Below are positions 7,556 to 17,500 of a stretch of 36,561 nucleotides of DNA, in pieces; the first letter of the stretch is position 1, and each line of letters opens with the position of its first letter. This DNA is from an uncultured Prevotella sp. (lineage in GTDB: Bacteria > Bacteroidota > Bacteroidia > Bacteroidales > Bacteroidaceae), in the NCBI GenBank assembly GCA_946624005.1, contig CAMORS010000019.1, forward strand, positions 1-36,561. The letters are read 5' to 3'. Position numbers and translations under genes: made by a program. The notes beneath the pieces were generated by a model. The model was not told the DNA's origin, did no database searches, and was given only the letters and a program-made list of their open reading frames with translations.

Positions 7556-9189
7556 CACGTGGGCACCTCAAAGCGCGATCCTGTCTGCTCGATGAGCATC
7601 TCCTTGGTCTTCTCGGGGAAACCTACTCGTGTGACACGGGCTCCCAGTCCTTCGGGAGTCGTCAGGAACTTTCCGTCTTTCTCGGGCTTCACGGCCATAT
7701 CGTTGTACTTCACCACGAGATACCATCCCAGCTGCTTCCAGCGCTCGAGCATCTGCTGTGCTTTGTCGACGCTGTAGTTGGTCAGGTATTCCACACCGCG
7801 GGCTTGGTCGCTCGTCAGCAGGTCGGCAGCCTTACGCTCCACCTCTGGCTGCAGACGGAAATACGACTGCTCCAAAGAGTCGCGCACCTCTTTCAGCGAT
7901 GGGAACATCTGGCTGTAGCGCGGATAGACCATGTTGGCCACCCAGTTGCACACCCAGAAGGCGTTCTTGTCGGAGAAGGTCACGGCATTGGCTCCCGGTG
8001 TGTGGTAGCACTCGGGCTGACGTGTGGCACAGCAGTACACCGGCGTGTAGGCCACCATGTTGCCGTCGTCGTTGCCAAACCAGATGATACCACCCACCTC
8101 GCGCGGCATCCATGAGCGCAGCTGGCAGACATACGAGAAGGCTGTCTGCTGTGTCGATGTGGGACGCTCGTTGAAATACTTCTTGCCTTTGTGCTCAAAC
8201 TGCAGCGGTGTCGGACGGTAAGGCATCTCCCAGATGCCCTGACCCAGATCTTTGTCAAGAGCGAAGGGTGTACCCTCGTAGTGGTCGCGCATGCAGGCTT
8301 GTACATCCTGCAGCGACACCTTGCGGTTGGGAACAATCCAAAGCGGCATGGGCTCAGCCTCTTTCTTGATGCCGGCGGCGAAGTCGAGCCACGGCGACAT
8401 GTCGTAGAAGTGGTTGAAGAAGCTCCACACACGGGCCTCACAGGCACGACGGCCGCCAAAGTCGGGAGCAGCGAAGACGTCGCAGAAGGAGAAGTCTTGA
8501 TCTTTTCCTGTGAACCACCCCATCTCGCGGGCATACTTGATCATTGTCTTCGAGAACATCACGTTCTGCTTGTCCTTCTGGTTGAAGGTGCGGATGCGGC
8601 TCTGGTTGGCATGGGCACAGATGGCATCATCGGGAATACGGAGGGCCACCCAGACAACATTCTTCGAACCGGGTCCGCGACCCATCATCTCCATGATCCA
8701 CGCCTCGTTGGGATCGCAGATGGTGAAGGTCTCGCCTTCCGAGCAGTAGCCGTAGGTCTCAACGAGCGAGGTCATCACCCGGATAGCCTCGCGGGCTGTC
8801 TTGGCACGCTGCAGACCGAGGTACATCAGCGAACCGTAGTCGATGATACCCGTCGTGTCGACCATCTCTTCGCGTCCGCCGAAGGTGGTCTCGCCGATGC
8901 TCACCTGATATTCGTTGATGTTGCCGATGACGTTGTATGTCACGGGAGCCTCCGGAATCCATCCATGACACTTCGCTGTGTCGTAGTCGTAAATCCAGCG
9001 CTTCTCATCCTTGGCATGCGTGCCGGCAGGATAGTGGCACAAGCCCGTGAAGAGACCATAGTCGTCGGCATTGTAGGAACAGAACACACTTCCATCGGTG
9101 CTGGCATTCTTGCCCACGATGAAGTTGGTACAAGCTGCGGCGTAGACAGAGACGCCGAGCAAAGCCATTGTCAAAATACGTTTTTTCAT
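7546..9189 (-). CDS. Secreted dipeptidase, peptidase family C69
   Basis: 547 residues. The N-terminal stretch MKKRILTMALLGVSVYAAA is a signal peptide ending immediately before CTNFIVGKNAS. Cys20 would become the N-terminal nucleophile of this Ntn-hydrolase family, as in Lactobacillus PepD and other C69 dipeptidases. Further family features are the SYNADDYGLF segment, ETTFGGREE and the acidic GETFTICDPNEAWIMEM region. It is expected to cleave dipeptides in the periplasm or outside the cell. Length is close to other Bacteroidota members. The chosen ATG lies about 20 bases from a good promoter, and a longer frame would cross that promoter. It heads a leftward group with a lytic transglycosylase and an esterase. 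Confidence 0.9.
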   Translation of the reverse strand: MKKRILTMALLGVSVYAAACTNFIVGKNASTDGSVFCSYNADDYGLFTGLCHYPAGTHAKDEKRWIYDYDTAKCHGWIPEAPVTYNVIGNINEYQVSIGETTFGGREEMVDTTGIIDYGSLMYLGLQRAKTAREAIRVMTSLVETYGYCSEGETFTICDPNEAWIMEMMGRGPGSKNVVWVALRIPDDAICAHANQSRIRTFNQKDKQNVMFSKTMIKYAREMGWFTGKDQDFSFCDVFAAPDFGGRRACEARVWSFFNHFYDMSPWLDFAAGIKKEAEPMPLWIVPNRKVSLQDVQACMRDHYEGTPFALDKDLGQGIWEMPYRPTPLQFEHKGKKYFNERPTSTQQTAFSYVCQLRSWMPREVGGIIWFGNDDGNMVAYTPVYCCATRQPECYHTPGANAVTFSDKNAFWVCNWVANMVYPRYSQMFPSLKEVRDSLEQSYFRLQPEVERKAADLLTSDQARGVEYLTNYSVDKAQQMLERWKQLGWYLVVKYNDMAVKPEKDGKFLTTPEGLGARVTRVGFPEKTKEMLIEQTGSRFEVPTWEN

Positions 9190-9214
9190 GATGAATCTAT
9201 TATTTAATCGTCTG

Positions 9215-9245
9215 CAAAGGTAAAAACAAAAAACGACATGACAAA
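9215..9245 (-). promoter_or_regulatory. Promoter of the dipeptidase gene group
   Basis: On the minus strand TTTG (9242-9245), a 19-base spacer and TACCTTTG (9215-9222). Expected transcription start is near 9208, about 19 bases before the ATG. It lies back to back with the promoter at 9272-9303. Confidence 0.85.
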
Positions 9246-9271
9246 ATAATTCCATTTTTTTGGTTCTATTA

Positions 9272-9303
9272 TTTGGCATATTCGCATCTTTTTACTAATT
9301 TTG
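9272..9303 (+). promoter_or_regulatory. Promoter of the peptide / lipoprotein / regulator operon
   Basis: TTTG (9272-9275), 20 bases, TAATTTTG (9296-9303). The expected start near 9310 gives a 44-50 base leader before the small peptide gene. It is divergent from the dipeptidase promoter, with 26 bases between their -33 boxes. Confidence 0.83.
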
Positions 9304-9353
9304 CACCCATCCATATAGGTATTACTCCTTTTAAGGTGTTCATAAACAGGTTA

Positions 9354-9512
9354 ATGACAATGAAAGTCGAATATTCGAAACCTCAAGTATGGATTGTTGA
9401 GGTACAAGGAAGGCTGCATCTGCTTGCGGGAAGTAACGAGAACGGACTGAAAGTGACCATTTCCGGTTATGATGAAGCTGAAGAAGACGAGGGATTCTCA
9501 CAAGGCGAATAG
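9354..9512 (+). CDS. Small peptide with YxxPxxxxVxV and LLAGSN motifs
   Basis: 52 residues from ATG 9354, or 50 from ATG 9360. The first half (VEYSKPQVWIVEVQGR) leads to HLLAGSN, and the rest is acidic (YDEAEEDEGFSQGE). From memory, very similar short proteins, with a K/YxxPxxxV start, an LLA(G/S)S centre and a variable acidic tail, are common in Prevotella and Bacteroides ahead of surface-protein genes, usually annotated hypothetical. There is no signal peptide or membrane span. The layout (conserved front, small-residue break, variable tail) resembles a leader-core precursor, but no processing enzyme is visible nearby. It is the first gene after a strong promoter, 11 bases before the lipoprotein stub. 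Confidence 0.65.
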   Translation: MTMKVEYSKPQVWIVEVQGRLHLLAGSNENGLKVTISGYDEAEEDEGFSQGE

Positions 9513-9523
9513 TAACAACAACT

Positions 9524-9694
9524 ATGAAAATGAAAAAGAATATAAACACGCAAACAGGCATCGTTTGGATGGCATGCCTGATGTTAGGTGTAGCGATGGT
9601 AGCCTGCTCGTCGGATGCCGATGAGCCAGAGAATAACGATGGCAGGAAGTTGCGCCAACTGACCATCACCGATGCCAAAGATAACCCATCATGA
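9524..9694 (+). CDS. Very short lipoprotein, apparent N-terminal stub of a larger family
   Basis: 56 residues: MKMKKNINTQ, a hydrophobic stretch, a lipobox at MVACSS, then an acidic linker (DADEPENNDGRK) and LRQLTITDAKDNPS before the stop. That front end looks like larger Bacteroidota lipoproteins (fimbrillin-like group) that continue into a beta-sandwich after an LRxLTI segment. Here the frame stops at once, and the TGA overlaps the ATG of the regulator (ATGA, 9691-9694). No continuation of the family is seen downstream in another frame, so the body seems lost rather than frameshifted. It could still make a lipid-anchored acidic peptide, or serve to couple translation to the regulator. Confidence 0.6.
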   Translation: MKMKKNINTQTGIVWMACLMLGVAMVACSSDADEPENNDGRKLRQLTITDAKDNPS

Positions 9695-11439
9695 TCAACA
9701 ACAAGACTCTTCTCCTGCTACTCGTGATAGCAACAACCCTCGTAGGATGCTCCTCCTCCCCCCCTTCGGGGGCTGGGGGGGCCTCCTATACGGAACAACT
9801 CGTCATGAGCCTCTTCCGACAAAATCCCGAACGGGCCCTCGCCGTTGCCGACTCGGCCGTCGCCACGGGCAACATCACCCCCCGGCGCGGACAGTATCTC
9901 AAAGCACTCACCCTCTACAATGGGCTGGGCCAATACCACAAGTCACGCCAGATGTGCCTCGACCTACTCGCTGAGAAGGCACCCGCGCAACCATCATTGG
10001 CCGACTCGCTGACGACAGCCGGAACGCACATCCTGCTGGCCTCCATCGGCCGCTCCTTGGGCAACGACATCGAAGTGCTGCGGCATGCTACGGAAGCTTC
10101 GCGACTGGCGCATCAGTTGCGGCGGCCCGCCGAAGTCTCCAAAATGGCCGGGTACATCGCCGAGGTGAAACAGCATCAGGGACTCACAGACGAAGCCTTC
10201 AACCTGCTGCAGCAAACAATCAGCCAATTGCGTGATGCCGATTCGTTCGAAGGCGTAAACGCCTACTTCTCACTCTCCAAACAGCTGCTCCACCTGCAGA
10301 TAGACGAGGGACAATACAACGAAATGTTGCCCGTCTGTCAAACGATGCTCAACCGCATCGAACAGCTGCACGACCACCCCGAGCGGTTCGTCGTGCCCGA
10401 GAATCTCGACCTGGCCGACTATATCGACTTCGCACGCGGACAGAGCTGCGCCTTCTTCTGTGCTGCCAATGCTCTGCTGGGGCGAAAGGCGGAGGTCAGA
10501 CGGTGGGAGAGCGAGATGCAGCGCACACAGTGGAGCAAGACATTAGACTGCGACCGCATGATGATGACAACCTATCTCGCCATCGGCGACTGGGACAGAC
10601 TCGACAGCGCCTTTCAGAGAAGCGAGGACCGAACGACCGACACCCTGTCACACAACTACCTCATCATCCTTCGCAATAAGAGCATCGCAGCCAAGAGACG
10701 GGGCCGGACAGCCCAGGCACTCGCCTACTTAGAGCGGGCATACACCATCAGCGACTCGCTCAACAGCCGTCAGATGCAACAGCAGATGGCCGAACTCTCG
10801 ACCGCCTACCACCTGCAGGAGGAGACGGAGGCACGGCAGAAAGAAACAATGGCACGCCAGCAAGCTGAGACGACAATGTGTCTCGCCCTCATAGCAGTCG
10901 CCTGCGCCATCGCCTTCGCCCTCTACTTCTTCTATAAACGCAGGCAGACAACACTGAAGAACAAAGCACTGGTCAGACTCATCGACGAGCAGAACAGTAA
11001 TCTCGCACCTCCGTACCCTCGCACACCCGCACCCTCGAACAGCAATCTCGCACCCCCGCACCCTCGCACCTCCGCGCCCCCCCGTTCCGTTTGCAAGAAC
11101 CACGTTGCCGACCCATCGGCCTTTGACCGGCTGAACTCGCTCATCTACGACCAACAGCTCTACCGCGACCCATTGCTCGACCGAGAGGCTGTCTGCCAGC
11201 AGTTAGGCATCGACCGACACACACTCAACCAGCTGCTCAACGACTTCGCCGACGGACAGTCGCTGCCAGCCTTTATCAACAAGGTGCGGCTGAACATGGC
11301 ATGCAAGATGCTACGCGATGAACCCCACCGGCCGATAGCCGACATCGCCGAGGCGGTAGGCTTCAACCAACGCAACTTCCGCACGCAGTTCAAAAACGCA
11401 TACGGCATCTCACCCACGGAATACCGGCAAAACATGTAA
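9691..11439 (+). CDS. TPR sensor with membrane span and AraC-type DNA-binding domain
   Basis: 582 residues. An N-terminal hydrophobic segment ends in a lipobox-like LVGCSSS. Residues about 30-390 are helical TPR-like repeats ending in a coiled-coil stretch (ELSTAYHLQEETEARQKE). A membrane span lies at about 395-415 (CLALIAVACAIAFALYFFY). The C-terminal 100 residues form an AraC/XylS double helix-turn-helix (IADIAEAVGFNQRNFRTQF, GISPTEYRQ). The TPR part should be periplasmic and the HTH cytoplasmic, so one protein would sense and regulate without a kinase. A 15-residue proline-rich duplication (NSNLAPP...) sits in the linker at about 435-464. Its likely target is the giant gene downstream, but that is inference. 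Confidence 0.88.
   Translation: MINNKTLLLLLVIATTLVGCSSSPPSGAGGASYTEQLVMSLFRQNPERALAVADSAVATGNITPRRGQYLKALTLYNGLGQYHKSRQMCLDLLAEKAPAQPSLADSLTTAGTHILLASIGRSLGNDIEVLRHATEASRLAHQLRRPAEVSKMAGYIAEVKQHQGLTDEAFNLLQQTISQLRDADSFEGVNAYFSLSKQLLHLQIDEGQYNEMLPVCQTMLNRIEQLHDHPERFVVPENLDLADYIDFARGQSCAFFCAANALLGRKAEVRRWESEMQRTQWSKTLDCDRMMMTTYLAIGDWDRLDSAFQRSEDRTTDTLSHNYLIILRNKSIAAKRRGRTAQALAYLERAYTISDSLNSRQMQQQMAELSTAYHLQEETEARQKETMARQQAETTMCLALIAVACAIAFALYFFYKRRQTTLKNKALVRLIDEQNSNLAPPYPRTPAPSNSNLAPPHPRTSAPPRSVCKNHVADPSAFDRLNSLIYDQQLYRDPLLDREAVCQQLGIDRHTLNQLLNDFADGQSLPAFINKVRLNMACKMLRDEPHRPIADIAEAVGFNQRNFRTQFKNAYGISPTEYRQNM
9751..9787. repeat. GC-rich hairpin repeat within the regulator's N-terminal coding region
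   Basis: A C-run, TTCGG and a G-run (core CCCCCCTTCGGGGGC followed by TGGGGGGG) can fold into a strong hairpin. It encodes the SSPPSGAGGAS segment just after the lipobox cysteine. A closely similar element lies at 11603-11661 in the next gene. Confidence 0.7.
10992..11069 (+). repeat. In-frame 45-bp duplication in the regulator's cytoplasmic linker
   Basis: The 33-base segments 10992-11024 and 11037-11069 match except for a few C/T changes, with a 45-base period. They encode two copies of NSNLAPP(Y/H)PRT(P/S)AP between the membrane span and the AraC domain. The surrounding bases are themselves a string of CTCGCACC / CCGCACC near-repeats. Confidence 0.85.
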
Positions 11440-11445
11440 CAGGAC

Positions 11446-11476
11446 AGGCAAATTTGGGCAAAAACCAAATTTGCCT
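11446..11476 (+). terminator. Perfect 12-bp inverted repeat between regulator and giant gene
   Basis: AGGCAAATTTGG and CCAAATTTGCCT surround a 7-base loop. ATGTTTTT follows, which fits an intrinsic terminator of the regulator transcript seven bases after its stop. As it lies about 34 bases upstream of the -7 box of the giant gene, an operator role is an alternative. Confidence 0.65.
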
Positions 11477-11509
11477 ATGTTTTTCCATGTTCGATTGCTT
11501 ATTTTTTAT

Positions 11510-11517
11510 TATCTTTG
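11510..11517 (+). promoter_or_regulatory. -7 element of the giant surface-protein gene
   Basis: TATCTTTG matches TAnnTTTG. No TTTG lies 19-21 bases upstream, so the promoter may depend on an activator, which would suit control by the AraC-type regulator next door (inference). The expected start near 11524 leaves a leader of about 40 bases. Confidence 0.6.
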
Positions 11518-11563
11518 CCATCGTATAGCAAAACTACCCCTCACCCCTAAAAACAAGAAGGAT

Positions 11564-14500
11564 ATGAAAGCAAAACTCTCACCCCATCACCTCTCACCCC
11601 TCACCCCCCTCTTCGGGGGCCAGAAGGCTTCCTCCCCCTTCGGTGGCCGGGGGGGCTTCACCGCACTAATGTGTCTGACGCTTTTCCTCATCAGCTTTGG
11701 CAAGGCAAGAGCCTACGACTGGACCTACTTCCCCGAGCACTGCAGCATCGTTGAGCAGCCCAGTGCCAGTCATCCCTACATCACGCTGGAGATGATCTAC
11801 TACGACTGGACAACCCACTCGAATGCCTTCTTCCTTCACGACAAGGGCGACGACACCCACGACGGACCAGCCGTTTGGGTGGACGGCGTGTACATCTGTT
11901 CGCCCGACTGGGAACTGGCTTGGCCTGGTGGCGACAAGGCAGGCAACGGCAACGGAGCTTCCGACCTCGCCGACAAGTACGACGGATTCTTCGGCACCAA
12001 CTACACCAAGAACCACAACGGCATCGACTATAGCGTACGTTTCTACAACCCCTATCGCTCGTGCAGCACAACGGGCCATAAGAAGTATTCCGTGCGTATG
12101 TGTGTCTACATCAGCAAGCTCGAGGTAGGATCGAGACACACCGTCCGCATCAGGGGACATTGGCGACACCTCGACGGCTGCGGAACGGCATCATGCGCCC
12201 GTGACTATTGGGTAGATAACGTCTGGACAACCAATGCCCTCGACGCGCCCTGGTCGGGAAGCCCGACGGCCACAATGACCAACCACAACACCGTGGCCCT
12301 CAGCGGCAACCTCAGTACTGGCTACGGACCGACGACGGTGGGAGTCTATCAGACAGAGTCATGTTATTCGCCAGGCAAATTCGTGGAAAAGGGAAGCCTT
12401 TACGGCGCACAAGACTTCGGCAAGGGGCAAGGGTCGTTCAGCTCGCTGACCTGCCAGCACAGCCGCAACGACACGCAGCAGAAGACAGGCTCCGTGGCCG
12501 CTGTGGAATATCTGCTGCCCCTGACGGCCGACGACTTCACGACAACTTTCTATCAATGGTATGAGGTGCCTGTCGCCGGCTTTGTCTATCCGAAAGAATT
12601 GTCAGCCATTCCCGACATGTGGAAGAAGTCGGTCGCCCTCAGCTGGCAAGTCGATGAGAGTAACGGCCGCTGCAAAGACGGAACATGGAGCATCTACCGC
12701 AACGGCGAGGAGATAGCGAGTGGGCTGAGCTATTCGCCTCGAACGTATACCGACACCAACGTGCCCGACTACGACACACCGTACAACTACACCGTGGCCT
12801 TCATTCCCAAGGACTTGCCCACCGGCACCAAGGTCAGCTCGCTGACGGCATCCATCAGCCGCGAGGTTCCCCGGCGCTGGGACATCAACAGCTTCACCGC
12901 CGAGGTGGTCGACGACGGGCAGGTGAGCCTGAAGTGGACACATACACCCATCGAGGATGCCTCCGGTTCGAACACCTACACCATGAAGCTCGAGCGGACA
13001 GCCGACAAGGGAAAGACCTGGGACGAGCTGACCACCTTTGTCATCAGCAGCTCGTCAACCAACGACGGGGCCTACACCGACAAGAACGACCTCCTGGCCA
13101 ACCACACCTACCAGTATCGCCTCGTCATCAACCTCTTGGAGATGAACGACACCGTCCGCTCTGACTACGTCCATACGGGCGGCTCCAAGCTGACAGGCTT
13201 CCGGGCCTCAAGAGGCGACTACAACAACATGGTGAAGCTGTCGTGGACCGTCAAGCAGGTGGGGGCCAACGAGACAAGCTTCACCGTCTCCCGCCGACCG
13301 CTCGGCGCGTGCGACGACAACGACAAAGGCTGGATCAACATCTACACCACATCGGGCAACGGCACCAACTACAGCTACGACGACAACACAGCCCTCTGCG
13401 GTGCCTACAACGAATATCGGGTGCAGATCATGAGCGAAGACGACGAGGGACACATCATCCCCACGTCAACGATGAAGACCGACGGCTTTACCTATTCGAC
13501 AGGCGTGGTGAGCGGCCGCATCGCCTACGGCACGGGAACGGCTGTCGAGGGCGTGAAGGTGATGCTCCGACAACAGAACGGCGACGGCAGCACCGATGCC
13601 AACAGCATGTACTCCCTCCGACTGCAAGGCAACGGTGCCGGACTGGCCTACTATACCGACAACGACGAGGTGAAAGACCTCTTCGCCGACGACTTCTCCG
13701 TGCAGATGTACCTCTATCCCATGGCGGCAGAGATGAACGATTCCACACAAGACTATCTGGCCTTCGACGTATTCAATGTCTTCACCGTGCGACTCTGGTA
13801 CGATGCCGACAAGAATGCCTATCAAGTGGGGGGATGGATGGGCGGCAACGAGCGGTCGGACCTCTACATACCCGCCGACACGTGGAGCCACCTCACCTTC
13901 GCCCACTCGCATGCCGACAAGCACACGAGGGTGATTGTCAGCAAGGCCGACGGAACAGCCGAGCGAGACACCATCCTCAGCAACCGGCAGGTGGCTTGGT
14001 CGGAGAAGGCGCTCAGAGCCAACGACATCGCCTTCGGCAATGCCGGCGGAATGGACTCCATCAGCAACTTCCGAGGCTATGTAGACGAACTGCGCTTCTT
14101 CACCAAGAGTCTGACCGACCTGGAGGTGCAACGCAACTACAACCACCCGTTGGCAGGCAACGAAGACGGGCTGGCCATCTACTACCCCTTAGACGAAGGA
14201 CTCGAGGTGCAGACCATCGCCTACGACTTCTCCAAGACCGACGGCATCGCCAACGGTCGCCACGCCACGACAAAGATAGCGGCCTACTGCACGAAGCACC
14301 TGCCCTCGGAGAGTCAGCTGAGCCAGATGACGTATACCGACATCAACGGCAACTACACCATCCGAGGCGTCGCCTTCACCGGCGACGGCACGCCCTACAG
14401 CATCATACCCACGATGGGCATCCACGAGTTTACGCCCAACGAGCAGTCGCGCTTCGTCAGCCAGTCATCGCTCGTACATAGTGGTGTCGACTTCGAGGAT

Positions 14501-17500
14501 GTCTCGTCGTTCCCCGTCAGCGGCAAGATACGCTATGCCGGCACCGACTATCCCGTAGAGGATGTCACCTTCTATGTCGACGGCACCATCTGTTCGAAGG
14601 ATGGCGAAATCGTGAAAACCAACCAGAATGGCGAGTACACTATCAGCGTGCCCATCGGCGACCACTTCATCCAAGTGGCGAAGAGCGGACATGTCTTCGC
14701 CAATGGTGGACGATTTCCACCCGATCCGAACAATACCGGCGAGCGGAAAAACTTCGACAGCGAGAAGAAGGGGATGGACTTCACCGACGAGACGCTCGTC
14801 AACTTCTCCGGACGTGTCGTCGGCGGACACATAGAGGAGGATAAGCCGCTGGGCTTTGCCAAAAGCGTCAACAACATCGGTGTGGCCGAGCTGACGCTCA
14901 CCGCCACCAACGACAAGTATCGCCTGAACGTGGTGAAGAAGGAAACGGGAACCACCTCATCCTACGACAACAACCCCGACAGCGTCGTCGTCGCTTCCGA
15001 CACCATCAGCATCCAGAGCACGGCATGGCGCACCGGCGGCACGACGAAGGCCGACTGCCAGAAAATCGTTATCCACACCGACCCCACAACAGGCGAATTC
15101 TCGGCCTTGGTGCCACCCCTACATTATAATATAGGTAATATCAAGGTGGTGAAGACCGGGCAGGACATTGGCGGCGCTACTGCTGTCGACCTCTCCAACC
15201 CGCAGGTTTCGTATACTGATTCGATAGAGCACGAAACGGGCAAGTACTACTACACCTACAACCGAGCCCTGCGCTACGGCTACCACAGCGAGCCGACTTT
15301 CAACGTCGTGCAGGAAGGACGCGACGACGGCTCGTTCGGTATCGACAGTTTAGAGGTGGTCGATGCCGAAGGCACCATCGTTGTCCGCGACATCTACAGC
15401 GTCGAAGACGGACAGGTGAAGTACAAATACAACGACGCGGCGCTCTTCCTCCAGGGCGATCGCTACACCTTCAACATTGAGGGCTATGAAGAATATGCCA
15501 ACTACGACGAAGATGCCGCCCATCCCATGACGACACGCGTACCGATGGCGGGCACCATCGTCACCATCAACAACGCGCTGTCGGAGTCGCAGGCTGTCTT
15601 CATCGAGGGCAACGAGGCCGGCGAGGAGCCGGGCAGCGTCTACGAGCTGAAGAGCAACCAGATAGAGCTCGACAGCATAGGATGCGCCACCTACATCTGG
15701 GCAGCAGGCTTCCCCAATGTCTCGACACCCTATACGCGTACCATCGCCATCAACTATACCATTGGCGACCGGCCCTACAGCTGGCGAGACGGCGTACCCC
15801 TGACGGGGGCCGTCATCGGTTCGCTGCCAACAGGCAACAATTTCGTCACGGCCGGGCCCGCACTGCTCGACATGATTCTGCGCGACCCGCCGGGCAGCCG
15901 GTCGTCGGCACAATGGACGAAAGGCACCATCGAGTCGAGCTACCATTCGCGGGGGGGCGTCTGGAGCAGTTCAAACCACATCACGACCACCTCACATCTG
16001 GGCGTGAAACTCACCACCGTGGAGGGCATGGGACTGGCTGTCGTCAACGATATCAAGTCGAAAAACGACCTGATAGTAGGTACGACGGTCAACATCACGG
16101 GGGAGGACGCCACCACCTGGGGACGAACCGTCACGGCGACACGTACCATCAGCACCAGCGACGACCCCGCCTTCGTCGGGTCGCGAGGTGACGTCTTTGT
16201 GGGGTCTTCGACGAACATCATCTTCGGTAAGGCACGCAACGTCGAGTTGCAGCGCGTGCCTGGAACCAACAACGTGGCACTGTCTGTCGACGACGGCATC
16301 ACCACCGGGCTGCAGTTTGACACGCAGTTTGCCTATACGCAGGGATATATCGAGGATGTGCTCATACCCAACCTCGGGATGATACGCAACAACAAGCTGC
16401 AGACCGTGAGCGATGTCACGGGATACACCAATACGGGAAGCTCTCCCGTCTACCTCACCACACTGACACCCGACGACCCGCGCTACGGCTCCAGCAACCA
16501 CGACAAGGAGGTGTGGGGCAACCAAGCCACCGAAAAACCAAGCAGCATCGGACCTTCTTACACCATGGTGCCGCCTGTTGATAATCCAGAGGGACATCAG
16601 GACAGCCTGGAATGGTGCAACGACCAGATACGCACATGGAAGACACACTTGGAAACGAACGAGCGCGAGAAGGTGGAAGCTTATCAGAAGCGAAACGACT
16701 CGGAACTCGTGAAGTATGTCAACCGCTCGTTCGATGCCGGATCGAAAGTCACCGTCACCGAGGAGACCGACAGCTTACACGATGGCACGGTCTACGACTG
16801 TACCGTCAACAACATCGTTACTATAGGCGATAAAACCGGAGCAGCCATCAACTGGGTGGGTATCACCGTCGATATCGGAACAGACACGGGAGGAGGCAAA
16901 CATTTCCACGACGAGGAGTCGACCACCGACGTGCTGACTTTCTCTTATACCCTGGCAGAGGAGGGCAACGACGCACTGACAGTCGATGTCATGCAGTATG
17001 GCAACTTCAGCCCCATCTTCCACACACGGGGCGGACAGACAAGCAACCCGTACGAGGGGAAGGAGGAAACACACTACTATAAGCCGGTGACAACGCTTCA
17101 TGAACCAACCATGCAGATAGAGGTGCCACAGATAGACGTGGAGGTGCCCATCGTCAGCGACATACCTTCCGGCTCGACGGCCGACTACACGCTGCGACTG
17201 AGCAATGCCTCCGAGATAGGGGCCGACGTCACCTACCGACTCTTCGTGCTCGACAACACCAATCCCAACGGCGCACAGATCACCGTCGACGGCAAGACCG
17301 TCTCCGACGGACGGCTCTTCAAGGTGCCGGGCAACCAGACACTCACAAAGACACTGCAGCTACGACAGACCAATACGGGCATCCTCGACTACGAGGACAT
17401 CGCCATCGTTTTCGCCTCGGAGTCGCAGCCCGGCACAATAGCCGACACAGTCTATATTTCGGCCTACTACGTGCCGTCGTCGTCGCCCGTAACGCTCAGT

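Noticed and set aside
7487..8115. Open frames on the + strand starting MSILNCQF
   Set aside because: They translate the CAATT array and then run antisense through the dipeptidase, a common false prediction from such repeats.
8191..9207. 338-residue open frame on the + strand
   Set aside because: It lies antisense within the C69 dipeptidase, whose family motifs, signal peptide and promoter are clear on the minus strand.
9691..11439. Hybrid two-component (SusR/HTCS-type) regulator
   Set aside because: No histidine kinase, receiver or beta-propeller sensor domain is present; only TPR-like helices, a membrane span and the AraC domain.
13243..14481. 412-residue open frame in another frame of the giant gene
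   Set aside because: It is a high-G+C shadow frame rich in Arg, His and Gln, while the long frame has recognisable domains.
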